Shown here piece by piece: positions 37,921-47,802 of a stretch of 64,000 nt of DNA. This DNA is from Phnomibacter ginsenosidimutans. Its GTDB lineage: Bacteria; Bacteroidota; Bacteroidia; Chitinophagales; Chitinophagaceae. Under the pieces are notes generated by a model that had not been told where the DNA came from, did not search any database, and worked only from the letters and a program-made list of their open reading frames with translations. The stretch covers positions 1,794,501 through 1,858,500 of the forward strand of contig NZ_CP046566.1 in assembly GCF_009740285.1 (NCBI RefSeq). The letters are read 5' to 3'. The position numbers and the translations under genes are program-made. Positions within the stretch are counted from its first letter, which is position 1; each line of letters opens with the position of its first letter.

Positions 37921-38733
37921 ATGTCACAGCATTTTCAACAGCCGCAAACGCCTTTCGAACACAAACAAAAAACCATCCCCAAACAACTCACGATCGGTTT
38001 TGTAGTCGTGTTGGTAGGTCTGGGCATTTTACTCAAACGCATGCATTTACCCTTGCCTAACTGGTTGTTTGGCTGGGAAATGATTCTCATACTCATTGGT
38101 GTAATTACGGGTATCAATTCAAAATTCAAGGATATTTCATGGCTCATCCTTATCGTGATTGGAAGTGTTTTTCTACTGGATGATATTGGACCATTCATTC
38201 CTATTCGTCAGTACATATGGCCAATTGGCATTATACTGGTCGGTCTTATCATCGCCTTCAGACCAGGCTTTGGTAATCGCCGCAACCGTTGGATGAATGA
38301 CACTCCACCCATGCCGGCAGCCACTGCACAACCGTTGAGCAATTTTAGCGTAGTGCCCGACGCAGCTCCTGTGAATGATGCCAACACTGTAACAGATGAT
38401 GTGCTTGATGCGACCGCTGTTTTTGGTGGTGTAAAAAGAAGTGTCGTATCCAAACGCTTTCGCGGTGGTGAAGTGGTAGCCGTATTTGGTGGTGCAGAAA
38501 TCAATCTGGCACACGCCGATTTTGAAGGCACCATCAAAATGGAAATCGTGAATGTGTTGGGCGGTACCAAACTCATTGTGCCCGCCGATTGGGATGTGCA
38601 ATCTGTAATGGTGGCCGTGTTTGGCGGGGTAGACGACAAGCGTTTTATCAAACCTGAAATGATTAACCCCAACAAGAAACTGATTATAGAAGGCACCAGC
38701 TTTTTGGGTGGACTGGAAATCAAAAGTTATTAA
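37921..38733 (+). CDS. LiaF/DUF5668-like membrane protein
   Basis: 270 residues. Residues 20-120 hold four short hydrophobic segments in the LiaI-LiaF-like (DUF5668) pattern: TIGFVVVLVGLGILLKRM, WEMILILIGVITGI, SWLILIVIGSVFLLDD and YIWPIGIILVGLIIAF. The C-terminal half is a LiaF-like beta domain with repeated FGG motifs (VFGGVKRSVVSKRFRGGEVVAVFGGAEINL, VLGGTKLIVPADW, FGGVDDKR), typical of cell-wall-stress response proteins in Firmicutes and common in Bacteroidota. Possibly modulates an envelope-stress sensor; it lies upstream of a LytS/LytTR pair on the same strand. Confidence 0.8.
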   Translation: MSQHFQQPQTPFEHKQKTIPKQLTIGFVVVLVGLGILLKRMHLPLPNWLFGWEMILILIGVITGINSKFKDISWLILIVIGSVFLLDDIGPFIPIRQYIWPIGIILVGLIIAFRPGFGNRRNRWMNDTPPMPAATAQPLSNFSVVPDAAPVNDANTVTDDVLDATAVFGGVKRSVVSKRFRGGEVVAVFGGAEINLAHADFEGTIKMEIVNVLGGTKLIVPADWDVQSVMVAVFGGVDDKRFIKPEMINPNKKLIIEGTSFLGGLEIKSY

Positions 38734-38771
38734 TCAGCACCTCGACCCACACATTGCCAAAACATTTCGCC

Positions 38772-39104
38772 ATGAAACCGTATCTCGTTCGCCTCATGTA
38801 TCAATGCGCCGCCACGCCACAATACCAAGAGCAATGGCGGTTTATACTGGCCGACGATGCACACTGCGCCTATTCCAAAGCCACACACATTGGCCTGCAC
38901 GAAGGCCGGCACACCCAATCTCCCTGGCAGTTTCGTAGTGTAACCGGTATGCTGTTGTTAGATGAAAACGCCGATGGCGCAGAATGTTTGGCACAAGTTC
39001 AACAACACACAAACACTGAAAAAATGGAACAGCAATTGCAGCAACAACAAGCTGCTTTGCTGGCCCACATAGCCGAAGAAAAGTACCGCATGCTGCAGGT
39101 ATGA
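38772..39104 (+). CDS. Hypothetical protein, DUF4288-like
   Basis: 110 residues from ATG 38772 (MKPYLVRLMYQ). The first 75 residues resemble the DUF4288 pattern: an initial beta strand, QWRFILADDAHCAYSKATHIG, and WQFRSVTGMLLLDENADGAE. The C-terminus is a Gln-rich helix (EQQLQQQQAALLAHIAEEK). Function unknown. It is 38 bases downstream of the LiaF-like gene and 45 bases upstream of the sensor kinase gene, so it may be in the same operon. Confidence 0.55.
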   Translation: MKPYLVRLMYQCAATPQYQEQWRFILADDAHCAYSKATHIGLHEGRHTQSPWQFRSVTGMLLLDENADGAECLAQVQQHTNTEKMEQQLQQQQAALLAHIAEEKYRMLQV

Positions 39105-39149
39105 ATTCAGTAACATTGTAGTCGTTTCGTTATTCACCAAAACAATTCA

Positions 39150-40190
39150 GTGGCTTCTTCACCATTTACCACACCGCGGTTTCGCCGCATGTTTTTTGCC
39201 GGCTGGGCACTCTGGATGCTGGTGCATGCATGGGTGCTCTCCGCATATGGCCTCAGCTGGAAATTGTCTGCCATTGATAGCCTAGTAAGCAATGCTTTGT
39301 TACTCGGTTGCAGCTGGCTCATCAGCAATAGCCTTCGGTATTACCTTCCCGACAACAACCGCTACAGCTACCTGCTGGCGTTGACTGGTTTGGTGGCTTT
39401 GTTCTGGATGCTCTTGTCGAAGCTGGTTTTGTTTATGCTGCCGGATAGTTTAGCGAACTACGCATTTGTGCCGGGCAAAACTTATCCCATACGCATGGCA
39501 GTGGGCGTACTCATTTTGGGTACCAATACCCTCATACACGTGTTGTGGTACACAGTGCAGCAACAGCAGGAAGAAGAAGACCGGCGCAAAGAAGCCGAGG
39601 CTTTGTCGAGAGAAGTAGAACTGATGAAACTGCGGGATCAATTGCATCCGCATTTTCTGTTCAATAGTTTAAACTCCATCAATGCACTTATTGTAGCCAA
39701 ACCCACACAGGCCCGCACCATGATTCAGCAACTGGCCGATTTTTTGCGGGGCACTTTGCGCAAAGAAGAAAATACCTGGAATGCACTGGCAGATGAAATC
39801 AGCCATTTGCAACTTTATCTGGACATTGAAAAAGTCCGATTTGGTCATCGACTAAATACCGTCATCGATATTCCTGAAGCATTGAGCACTGCACAAATAC
39901 CTGCTATGTTATTGCAGCCAGCGGTAGAAAATGCCATCAAATTTGGTTTGTACGATACCACCGAACCCATTACCATCGACATCATTGCCCGGCAGGAGGG
40001 CAGTAAACTGGTGCTGGAAATCCGCAACCCGTACGACCCGCAAACAAGCCGTCAACCTGACGGTACAGGCTTTGGCTTACGTTCCATTCAGCGGCGCTTG
40101 CAGCTCTTGTTTGGGCAAAGCGATTTGCTCAAAACCAGTGGCAGCAACGGCCTTTTTATTACCACCATCATAGTTCCGCAACCGTTATGA
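39150..40190 (+). CDS. LytS-like sensor histidine kinase (His_kinase family)
   Basis: 346 residues with a GTG start at 39150. Four transmembrane helices (residues about 12-135), then a coiled linker rich in Glu/Arg (QQQEEEDRRKEAEALSREVELMKL) and the His_kinase domain: LRDQLHPHFLFNSLNSINALI, where the His in LHPHFLFN is the phosphorylation site, followed by a HATPase with PAVENAIKFGLYD (N box) and GTGFGLRSIQRRL (G box). Such kinases sense membrane or cell-wall signals and pass phosphate to a LytTR response regulator, here encoded in an ATGA overlap immediately downstream. Confidence 0.92.
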   Translation: MASSPFTTPRFRRMFFAGWALWMLVHAWVLSAYGLSWKLSAIDSLVSNALLLGCSWLISNSLRYYLPDNNRYSYLLALTGLVALFWMLLSKLVLFMLPDSLANYAFVPGKTYPIRMAVGVLILGTNTLIHVLWYTVQQQQEEEDRRKEAEALSREVELMKLRDQLHPHFLFNSLNSINALIVAKPTQARTMIQQLADFLRGTLRKEENTWNALADEISHLQLYLDIEKVRFGHRLNTVIDIPEALSTAQIPAMLLQPAVENAIKFGLYDTTEPITIDIIARQEGSKLVLEIRNPYDPQTSRQPDGTGFGLRSIQRRLQLLFGQSDLLKTSGSNGLFITTIIVPQPL

Positions 40191-40919
40191 TAAAAGCAGT
40201 AGTAATAGATGATGAGCCACTGGCACGAATGGTTGTGCTGGAATATTTGCAGGCCTTTCCGCAGGTAAGCGTTGTAGCCGAATGTGGCGATGGTTTTGAA
40301 GGATTGAAAGCCATTCAACAGCATTGGCCATCCTTGGTGTTTCTCGATATTCAAATGCCCAAAATTACCGGCTTCGAAATGCTGGAGTTATTGGATGAAC
40401 CTCCTTCCATCATTTTCACCACGGCTTTTGATGAATATGCCATCAAAGCTTTTGAAGCCAGCGCCGTAGATTATTTGCTGAAGCCTTTTAGCCAGGAGCG
40501 TTTCAACAAGGCCATGCAAAAATGGCTGCAGTTGCAGGCTGCTCAGCAAACTCAGAGCTACCAGCAACTGGAAGAACACGTACCACAGCAGCAGGAGCGA
40601 ATAGTGGTGAAAATCGGCAACAACATTCGCATCATTCCGGTGCACGATATTATCTACCTCGAAGCGGCAGATGATTATGTAAAAATTCATACAGCCGAAG
40701 GCCATTTTCTCAAAAAACAAAACCATGGCTTTTTTCGAAAAGCAGCTCGATGCCAACCAGTTTGTACGGGTGCACCGGTCGTATCTGTTGGCTGTGCGGC
40801 ACATCAGCCGCATCGATCCCTACGAACGGGAAAGTTTTCTGGCCATTTTGCGCAATGGACAGCAAGTGCCCGTGAGTAAATCGGGCTACACCCGCCTGCG
40901 GGAAGTGCTGGGGATGTAA
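40187..40919 (+). CDS. LytTR-family response regulator (one frameshift)
   Basis: About 243 residues after repair. Receiver domain: VVIDDEPLARMVVLEYL, phospho-acceptor Asp in LVFLDIQMPKITGFEML, T/A in FTTAFDEYA, and Lys in DYLLKPFSQERF. A Gln-rich linker leads to a LytTR DNA-binding domain (IIYLEAADDYVKIHTAEGHFL). The frame breaks in the AAAA run 40719-40722: removing one A gives KKQTMAFFEKQLDANQFVRVHRSYL, completing the domain. Partner of the kinase immediately upstream (stop/start overlap). It would regulate a few promoters, possibly including the LiaF-like cluster. Confidence 0.9.
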
Positions 40920-40959
40920 GTCACCTTGCTACTTCATTGGTTCGCTGCATCTTTGAGCG

Positions 40960-42201
40960 GTGAAGCAATCCCGAAAACATATTGTGGTGATAGGCGGTGG
41001 TGCAGCCGGATTTTTTTGTGCAGTCAATGTAGCCCGGCTGCAACCCGACTGGCAAGTCACCATTTTGGAAAAGGGCAGCAAAGTACTTCAAAAAGTAAAA
41101 GTGAGTGGCGGGGGCCGTTGCAATGTAACGCATGACTGCAGCTCCATTTCGGAGATGAGCAAATGCTATCCGCGGGGTGAGAAATTCGTCAAAAAACTCT
41201 TCCGGCATTTTTTTGTACCCAACAGCATTCAATGGTTTGCAGAGCGGGGCGTAGCCTTGAAAGTAGAAAAGGATGGCCGCATGTTTCCCGTAACAAACGA
41301 TTCGCAAACCATCATTGAATGTTTGCTGAAAGAAGCCAACCAATTTAGGGTGGAGTTGCTGCTGAATTTTTCTGTAAAAACATTGGCGCAAACGGAAAGC
41401 AGTGGCTGGCAAATCACTGCCGACAATGGCCGCAGCATTCATGCCGATGCGTTGTGCATTGCCACCGGCGGCTTTCCCAAGCTGGAGCAGTTTGACTGGT
41501 TGCAGCAAGCTACGGGGCATACCGTGGTGCCGCCTGTGCCGTCCTTGTTCACGTTCAATTTGCCCAAGCATCCTATCACCAAACTCATGGGCGTAGCCAC
41601 GCCTGCCAAAGTGCGGATAGCGGGTTTCAAAGAAGAGTCGGAGGGACCGCTGCTCATTACCCACTGGGGGTTGAGTGGCCCGGCCGTGTTGCGGATGTCG
41701 GCATTTGCCGCCCGTCATTTACACGACCACGAATACAAGTTTACCGCCCTCATCAACTGGCTGCCCGACTGGAATGAAACCAGCCTGCGGGAGGCCATCA
41801 TTCAACACCGGCAGGCGCATGGATCGCAACTCGTCATCAATACGCCGTGGTTTGGTTTGCCCGCCAGGTTGCTGGAATTTTTATTGCAGGAAGCCGGCAT
41901 TGCCCCACAACAGCGCTGGGCCGATTTGCCCGCTACACAGCAAAATGCATTGGTAAAAAAACTGTGCAGTTATGAATGTGCAGCCAGCGGCAAAACCACA
42001 TTTAAAGATGAGTTTGTAACGGCTGGTGGTATTGATACAGCCGAGCTATCGCCCGACACGATGCAAAGCAAAAAAGCGTCTAACCTCTGCTTCGCCGGCG
42101 AAATCATCAACGTGGATGGCATTACGGGTGGCTACAATTTTCAGCATGCATGGAGCTCCGGTTTTGTAGCAGCGAAGACGATTGCGGAACAAACAGTATG
42201 A
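40960..42201 (+). CDS. BaiN/HI0933-family NAD(P)/FAD-dependent flavoprotein
   Basis: 413 residues with a GTG start at 40960. The N-terminus HIVVIGGGAAGFFCAVNVARL is a Rossmann FAD-binding motif (GxGxxG). KVKVSGGGRCNVTH is the strongly conserved family signature, and IATGGFPKLEQFDWLQQATGHTVVPPVPSLFTF and LCFAGEIINVDGITGGYNFQHAWSSGFVA are also diagnostic. HI0933/YhiN (BaiN-like) enzymes are flavin-dependent reductases of uncertain substrate. It begins 40 bases after the response regulator; not obviously linked to it functionally. Confidence 0.9.
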   Translation: MKQSRKHIVVIGGGAAGFFCAVNVARLQPDWQVTILEKGSKVLQKVKVSGGGRCNVTHDCSSISEMSKCYPRGEKFVKKLFRHFFVPNSIQWFAERGVALKVEKDGRMFPVTNDSQTIIECLLKEANQFRVELLLNFSVKTLAQTESSGWQITADNGRSIHADALCIATGGFPKLEQFDWLQQATGHTVVPPVPSLFTFNLPKHPITKLMGVATPAKVRIAGFKEESEGPLLITHWGLSGPAVLRMSAFAARHLHDHEYKFTALINWLPDWNETSLREAIIQHRQAHGSQLVINTPWFGLPARLLEFLLQEAGIAPQQRWADLPATQQNALVKKLCSYECAASGKTTFKDEFVTAGGIDTAELSPDTMQSKKASNLCFAGEIINVDGITGGYNFQHAWSSGFVAAKTIAEQTV

Positions 42202-42274
42202 AGAAATGAATAAGCAACAGTTATGAAATATGAAAATTCTCAAAATGTGGAACAATCGTTTTCAGTAGCTGTTA

Positions 42275-42301
42275 TTGCTTGGGCGCATTCAATTAACTTT
42301 G
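42275..42301 (+). promoter_or_regulatory. Candidate promoter of citrate synthase
   Basis: TTG at 42275-42277, a 16-base spacer and TAACTTTG at 42294-42301 approximate the Bacteroidota promoter (TTTG-N17-23-TAnnTTTG). The spacer is one base short of the usual range. It leaves a leader of about 45 bases before the ATG. Confidence 0.45.
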
Positions 42302-42353
42302 GAGCCCTTCCAACACAGTAATATTCAGGAATTTATCTAAATACGATTAACAC

Positions 42354-43678
42354 ATGGGCATTTTAAAGGAACGATTCAGAGCCAAAGCCGATATCGCCTC
42401 TGCTGAAATCAAATCGATTTTGAAAGAGCATGGCGGAAAGAAAATCGGAGAAGTAACCTTATCACAAATTTACCAGGGCATGCGGGGTATCACCGGCCTG
42501 GTTACCGAAACTTCATTGCTCGACGCACAGGAAGGCATCCGTTTTCGCGGCTACAGCATTCCTGAGCTTCGCGAAAAACTGCCCAAAGTGCCCGGCGGTA
42601 CCGAACCGCTTCCTGAAGGATTGTTTTACCTGATGCTCATTGGTGAAATACCCACCGAAGAAGATGTAAAACATGTAACCGATGTGTTGCAGCGCAAGAG
42701 CCACGTGCCCAACCACGTGTTCAAAATTATTGATGCCATGCCGCTCAACACGCACCCCATGACCATGTTTGTAACGGGTGTAATGGCGTTGCAAACAGAG
42801 AGCTGTTTTTCAAAGCGCTACGCACAGGGCATGTCGAAAAAGATTACTGGGAAGCCACCTATGACGACAGTCTGATTCTGTTGGCCCGACTCCCTCGTTT
42901 AGCGGCCTATATCTATCGTCGTAAATACCACAATGGAGAAGACATTACCCCCGATGGTATGATGGACTGGAGTGGAAACCTGGCACACATGCTCGGCTTC
43001 AACGACGATAAGTTTAAAGAACTGATGCGGTTGTACATGACCATCCACGCCGACCACGAAGGTGGCAACGTGAGTGCTCATACCACGCACCTTGTAGGCT
43101 CTGCCCTCAGCGATCCATACCTGGCCTACGCTGCCGGTATGAACGGCCTTGCTGGTCCGCTGCATGGCCTCGCCAATCAGGAAGTGATCAAGTGGATTTT
43201 TGAAATGCAGGAAAAGCTGGGTACCGATTTACCCACGCATGACCAAATAGAAAATTATGTACGCCAAACCCTGTCGGAAGGTAAAGTAGTGCCCGGCTAT
43301 GGCCACGCTGTATTGCGCCAAACCGACCCCCGCTATACCGCACAAATGGAGTTTGGTAAAAAGTACATGCGGGAAGACAAGCTCTGCCGTACCGTATGGA
43401 AGATTTATGAAGTAGTACCACCCATTTTGGAAAGCCTCGGCAAGGTGAAAAACCCCTGGCCAAACGTAGATGCGCATAGCGGTGCGCTGCTCGTACACTT
43501 CGGTATGAAGGAGTATGAGTTTTACACCGTACTGTTTGCCGTAAGCCGTGCCATGGGTGTATTGGCCAGCCTCATTTGGGACCGTGCACTGGGCTTGCCC
43601 ATTGAGCGTCCGAAGAGTGTAACCACCGATTTGGTGAAGAAATGGCTGAATGGTGAAGATGAAATTTGGGGTGAATAA
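42354..43678 (+). CDS. gltA: Citrate synthase, eukaryotic (type I) form (one frameshift)
   Basis: Condenses oxaloacetate and acetyl-CoA to citrate, the entry step of the TCA cycle. About 442 residues after repair. Catalytic groups: His in [11 protein letters not shown], His in [16 protein letters not shown] and Asp in [29 protein letters not shown] and [11 protein letters not shown] are typical of the mitochondrial-like type I enzyme found in many Bacteroidota. The frame breaks in the T run 42806-42810; one added T gives [25 protein letters not shown]. As an essential central enzyme, the break is almost certainly a sequencing error. A strong terminator follows. Confidence 0.93.
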
Positions 43679-43700
43679 TTCGCCCTTGTGATACCCAGAA

Positions 43701-43731
43701 AATACCGGCAGTACATGCCGGTATTTTTTTT
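43701..43731 (+). terminator. Terminator of citrate synthase
   Basis: AATACCGGCA-GTACA-TGCCGGTATT, a perfect 10-bp stem with a 5-base loop, followed by a run of eight T including the last bases of the arm. Confidence 0.9.
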
Positions 43732-43741
43732 GAAAAGATAT

Positions 43742-43772
43742 TTTGGTGAATTGATTTGTGCCCCTATTTTTG
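43742..43772 (+). promoter_or_regulatory. Consensus Bacteroidota promoter ahead of the tRNA-Ala cluster
   Basis: TTTG at 43742-43745, a 19-base spacer and TATTTTTG at 43765-43772, an excellent fit to TTTG-N17-23-TAnnTTTG. It lies 11 bases before the first tRNA-like segment and would transcribe the relic and the intact tRNA-Ala together. Confidence 0.7.
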
Positions 43773-43783
43773 CCGCCCATTCA

Positions 43784-43840
43784 GGGGGATTAGCTCATCC
43801 CGATAGCTATCGGGAGGCTAGTAAAAAAAGCTTGAATGGA
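43784..43840 (+). other. tRNA-Ala-like relic with a palindrome in the D-loop
   Basis: GGGGGATTAGCTCA is identical to the first 14 bases of the intact tRNA-Ala (43855). At the next position, where the tRNA has GCT, the palindrome TCCCGATAGCTATCGGGA is present, followed by GGCTAG (again matching) and a degenerate part (AAAGCTTGAATGGATG against the tRNA's AGCGCTTGCATGGCATG). The 3' half is lost. It cannot be a functional tRNA. Confidence 0.65.
43798..43815. repeat. 18-bp palindrome, copy 1
   Basis: TCCCGATAGCTATCGGGA is a perfect palindrome. Exact copy at 60119-60136 and a one-mismatch copy at 44024-44041. Confidence 0.85.
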
Positions 43841-43854
43841 TGTTCTTATTAGAA

Positions 43855-43928
<74 letters not shown>

Positions 43929-43938
43929 CATCAAAAAG

Positions 43939-43965
43939 AAAGGTTCACATTTTGTGAGCCTTTTT
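43939..43965 (+). terminator. Terminator of the tRNA-Ala unit
   Basis: AAAGGTTCACA / TGTGAGCCTTT (one G-T pair) with a three-base loop and a T run. A near-identical hairpin follows the second relic at 44065-44090, so tRNA and terminator were duplicated together. Confidence 0.8.
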
Positions 43966-43979
43966 GTTTGATACAAGTC

Positions 43980-44055
43980 AGCATGCTGTGGCGCCTCGAC
44001 TAAGTCGAGGAGGTCATCGGTTCTCTCGATAGCTATCGGGATCCGTTATCCTCCA
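43980..44055 (+). other. tRNA-Ala-like relic with palindromes in the anticodon-arm and T-loop positions
   Basis: The segment AGGTCATCGGTTC and the end TCCGTTATCCTCCACATCA match the intact tRNA exactly. The anticodon arm CTTGCATGGCATGCAAG (17 bases) is replaced by CCTCGACTAAGTCGAGG (17 bases, an inverted repeat with a 5-bp stem and 7-base loop) at 43994-44010. In the T loop, GAC is replaced by TCTCGATAGCTATCGGGA (44024-44041). The acceptor and D-arm 5' half is diverged. Not a functional tRNA. Confidence 0.65.
44024..44041. repeat. 18-bp palindrome, copy 2 (one mismatch)
   Basis: TCTCGATAGCTATCGGGA, differing by one base from the perfect palindrome at 43798-43815 and 60119-60136, located in the T-loop position of a tRNA-like relic. 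Confidence 0.8.
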
Positions 44056-44064
44056 CATCAAAAG

Positions 44065-44090
44065 AAAGGCTCACATGTTGTGAGCCTTTG
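44065..44090 (+). terminator. Duplicated hairpin after the second tRNA relic
   Basis: AAAGGCTCACA / TGTGAGCCTTT, perfect 11-bp stem with a three-base loop and short T run; a sister copy of 43939-43965. Confidence 0.75.
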
Positions 44091-44150
44091 TTGTTGAAGT
44101 AAATAAGTTGATGTTGCAGAAATGTGATGCATGCAAAGGATGTAGTCAGG

Positions 44151-45578
44151 CTATCTGTTCTCTGTCATTTGTTGTATCAATTGCTTCAATTCGGTCAGTT
44201 CCTTTTTGAGTATATCGTTTTCTTTTTTTAATTCTTTGATGGCTTCAATGGTATAAGGAATCATGCCGCTGTAGTTCACACTTTTCACGCCGTCTTTACT
44301 GGTGGCTACCAGTTCCGGCATTTGCTGTTCTACCTGCTGTGCCAGCAGGCCTGTTTGCAAATGCTGATCCCGAAATGCTTCATTCCAGTGGTAATGATAG
44401 CCACCGAGCTGTAGCAGTTTCTGCAAACTGCTTTGCAATGGCTGAATGTCTTTTTTGAGTCTTGCATCACTGTTTTGCGTAAGCGTACCCGCCATGGTAA
44501 CATTGCCGCTGCTGAACAACGAAAAAATAGTGGCATTGGCATCGTTGCGGAAAATAAAATCGCCCCCGGCCAGGTTGTTTTTAAATACCAGATCTGACGT
44601 ATAAAAAATATTGGCGCTGGAAGTTGTATTATCATCTTCCAACCGGATATGCCGGTTATCTGAAATAACCCTCGCTTTAATATGCAGCATGGCTTGCGGC
44701 ATTGCATTGGCTACGTTGATGCCTGTTTCTCCGTTCTTGGCTACAATGAAAGCATTCCGCCGGGCTGAGTTACTTGTTCCATTGCCGATTATAAATGCAG
44801 GATCTGAAGAGACTTGCGACGTAGCATTACTGTTGGCAATGGAATCATTCAGTTGGCCAATTGCTAAGGATGCGTATGCTTTAGCATTAGTTGAAAATCC
44901 CATAGATGTTGAGAAGTTTCCGGTAGCACTTGTACCATTTCCCATGGCTAAAGAAGCTACACCCAATGCATCGCTAAATCTTCCCATTGCAATCGATTCT
45001 GAACCACTTGCTACTGTTTGATTACCCATTGCAATTGAAGCATCTCCGAGTGCAAATGACCTTACACCTACTACAAAGGCATTTTCGCCTCTGGCAACTG
45101 TATTGTTTCCAAAAGCTATTGAACCCATTCCGGTTGCGGCTGCAGCAACGCCCATTACAATCGCATTTGGCCCAGAAGCATTAGAGCTAAATCCCATAGC
45201 TATACTTTGAATTCCGCTTGCCGTATTGCCAACACCAATGGCTGTAGATCTGTCTCCGGATGCGATTGTATTTCTGCCTAAAGCAATGGATAAGAAACCT
45301 GTATTTTCTTGATTCCATTGTGGGCCATCTACACGTCCTGCTCTAAAAGCGCCTTTGTCAGAATACCACATCATTCGGGTACCAGCGCCACTGAGCGGTG
45401 GTTTGCCAGCATTCAAAGTTGTATCGCCGCTAAACAACACACTGCTGTCTTTTACATGCAGCATGGCTTGTGGCGTTTTAGTGTTGATGCCTACTTTTCC
45501 TTGCGCCAGCAATGCTTGCGGCTGCTGTACAAATACCAATAGACTTACGAGTCCACTAGCAAGAAACTTCTGTTTCAT
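44151..45578 (-). CDS. Secreted tail-fibre-like protein with YadA-type repeats and S74 chaperone domain
   Basis: 475 residues from ATG 45578 with signal peptide ([20 protein letters not shown]). Residues about 95-290 are repeated SIAMG/SSAIG-type YadA head motifs, which fold as a trimeric beta-roll. The C-terminus ([65 protein letters not shown]) is the peptidase S74 intramolecular chaperone that self-cleaves at the Ser of NSD and trimerises the fibre, ending in a coiled coil ([19 protein letters not shown]). This class is common in Bacteroidota as surface proteins and is not prophage evidence by itself. No phage genes are nearby. Confidence 0.85.
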   Translation of the reverse strand: MKQKFLASGLVSLLVFVQQPQALLAQGKVGINTKTPQAMLHVKDSSVLFSGDTTLNAGKPPLSGAGTRMMWYSDKGAFRAGRVDGPQWNQENTGFLSIALGRNTIASGDRSTAIGVGNTASGIQSIAMGFSSNASGPNAIVMGVAAAATGMGSIAFGNNTVARGENAFVVGVRSFALGDASIAMGNQTVASGSESIAMGRFSDALGVASLAMGNGTSATGNFSTSMGFSTNAKAYASLAIGQLNDSIANSNATSQVSSDPAFIIGNGTSNSARRNAFIVAKNGETGINVANAMPQAMLHIKARVISDNRHIRLEDDNTTSSANIFYTSDLVFKNNLAGGDFIFRNDANATIFSLFSSGNVTMAGTLTQNSDARLKKDIQPLQSSLQKLLQLGGYHYHWNEAFRDQHLQTGLLAQQVEQQMPELVATSKDGVKSVNYSGMIPYTIEAIKELKKENDILKKELTELKQLIQQMTENR

Positions 45579-45902
45579 AGGATTGAAAAGGGTGGGGTGA
45601 TTTAAGATGCCCCAAGATACCTTTTCACACAAACAAGGCAATACCACTTTGGGCGTACGCATTGTTGTAATGTTTGTACAAGTTCAGGCACTGTTTGCGG
45701 GAGATATTGATAGAAAAAACATACTTCATGAAACGTCGAAGGTTCTCTGATGCATCATTGCAGGAATCTATCCCTAAAAATGCCATTCTATCCCGTTTAT
45801 ACATGCGTAATATCCTGGCCCGATTTCTTTGCGCAGCAGAAAGCAGGAAGCCGAAAATGCATTTTTAGAGTAGGCATTTTAAAAGGAGCAATATTTGAAC
45901 TT
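45579..45902. other. Divergent region between the S74 protein and the lectin gene
   Basis: Must hold promoters for both. A short open frame (45674-45868) has no family-like content and no clear ribosome binding site and is not called. Nothing else was recognised. Confidence 0.4.
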
Positions 45903-47802
45903 ATGCGATGGACAAAAATTTTTGTGGCGGGCATCTTGTGCATGCTGGCTATCACCAGTCAAAAACTAATGGCACAAGCCGGCTGCGAAGCAAAAGATGC
46001 AGCAATAAAGTATCAATCCAGTATGAACCCCGGCCAAAAGTTGCTGGAAAAAGAAAAAATGGTATCTGCCAACGGGCGTTATCAACTCAGAGCTACTACG
46101 GACGGGAACTTTGTGATAGAAGAAGTAGTGAATGCCGGTGACTGTTCCTACAAAGAAGTGTACCGCTTCCCGCTCCAAAATGGTGGCAGCAAGCCTTCGG
46201 TAGGTTTCTTCAGCTTCAATCCGGATGGAAACCTGTGTATGGATAGTAAAAATGGTAAAGGCTATTGCGCTACCACAGGCCGCGATGCAGCAGCGGCACT
46301 AATATTAGGAAAAGGTGTAAAGCTGGAAATGTCCAACGATGGCCGACTGAGACTCCTTGATAAGCAAGGCAAAGAAATATGGACAACCCCCATTCCTACA
46401 ACCACCACCACACCCACACCTACCACACCTACTGCAGCCAAAGCCGGCTGCGAAGCAAAAGATGCTATCATAAAGTATCAATCCTCTATGACCCCCGGCC
46501 AAAAGTTGCTCGAAAAAGAAAAATTGGTATCGGCCAATGGACGTTACCAACTCAGAGCTACCACGGATGGGAATTTTGTTATAGAGGAAGTAGTGAATGC
46601 CGGCAACTGTTCCTACAACGAAATATTCCGCTTCCCGCTCCAAAATGGTGGCAGCAAGCCTACCATAGGTTTCTTCAGCTTCAATCCGGATGGCAACCTG
46701 TGTATGGATAGTAAAAATGGTAAAGGCTATTGCGTTACCACGGGCCGTGATGCTGCTGCCGCACTGATATTAGGCAAAGCGGTAAAGTTGGAAATTACCA
46801 ACGATGGCCGCCTGATCCTTCTTGATAAAAAAGGCCAGGAAATATGGGCAACGAGATTTCCCGAAACCACATCGGTAAAACCGACTACACAGCCGGTACC
46901 AGTAGAATCAAAAGCTACGAATGAAGTTTTTACAAAAGGCAAACCCGTTTTGAGTTTTGGCGAAGACTTTGGTATCGGCAAAACCCTGACGTCGGATAAC
47001 AACCAATACCAGGCCCGTATTGTAATACAAAAGATTGATGTAGGTAGTGGCCAAATATTGGAGCAAAACAGATTTGTGATTGAAAAAATTACGGTTCGTA
47101 CGGTAAATGGGCAGCCCATAATTACTGAAAAAACCGAAATCTGGAACAAGCAATGTGCCGAAGCAAAAATTTTGACAAACGATAAGCCCAATTTTCAATC
47201 AAGGCGTTTACAGGATTGCTTTTATGAAGCCAAGTTGCCCCACAACGCTGTTGAGGTTCGTATGCCTTATGAAATGCATTTCGGACAAATAAAACTCGAG
47301 AACGACGGTTCTGATGAACTTAATTTACAATGGCCATTATAAAGTAAAGCTTTGCCCGGTGGTGAATGAGGCAGGAGAGTACAGCAAGTCTGCTTTGCAT
47401 TTCCGGACTGGCCCTTTATTGACTTCGATGCTGCCACCCTACAACAAGTTGGAAGTTGGTCAAACTCTTACTTCCAACAACAACCAATTTCAGTGCACCA
47501 TTACCCCCGACAAGCGTTTCATTATTTCGCAAATCACCATTGCTACAAGAGAGAATGGCGAAAAGTATATAGCCAGTAAGAAGGAAATTTGGAATAAGGA
47601 ATGTACCGAAGGATTGCTGGAAATTAAGAACGCTAGCATACAGCCAAACTGCTTTAAGAAAGAAGTGCCGGCAGCGGATCCAACCAACCCCCAAAGACTC
47701 CCGTATGCAAGCAAATCGAGGGCATGGAAACTGGAGAATGATGGAACGATTAAATGGTATGATTTTGAAGGAAATAGCTTTGTTACCTGTAATCCAAATT
47801 AA
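45903..47802 (+). CDS. Secreted four-repeat bulb-type (B-)lectin-like protein (one frameshift)
   Basis: About 633 residues from ATG 45903 with signal peptide (RWTKIFVAGILCMLAITSQKLMAQ). Repeats 1 and 2 (about residues 25-160 and 183-318) are nearly identical: CEAKDAAIKYQSSM, GQKLLEKEKMVSANGRYQLR, FRFPLQNGGSKP, NPDGNLCMDSKNGKGYC and LILLDKxGxEIW. They are separated by a Thr/Pro linker. Repeats 3 and 4 are more divergent (GKTLTSDNNQYQ and GQTLTSNNNQFQ) but keep the LENDGS/LENDGT end. The DNxxxxLRxxxxGNLVL-like pattern fits mannose-binding B-lectin domains. The frame breaks at about 47310; removing one base gives KLENDGSMNLIYNGHYKVK, matching repeat 4. Likely carbohydrate binding outside the cell. 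Confidence 0.7.

Noticed and set aside
44151-45578. Prophage tail fibre
   Set aside because: The protein has a signal peptide and no phage structural or lysis genes are near.
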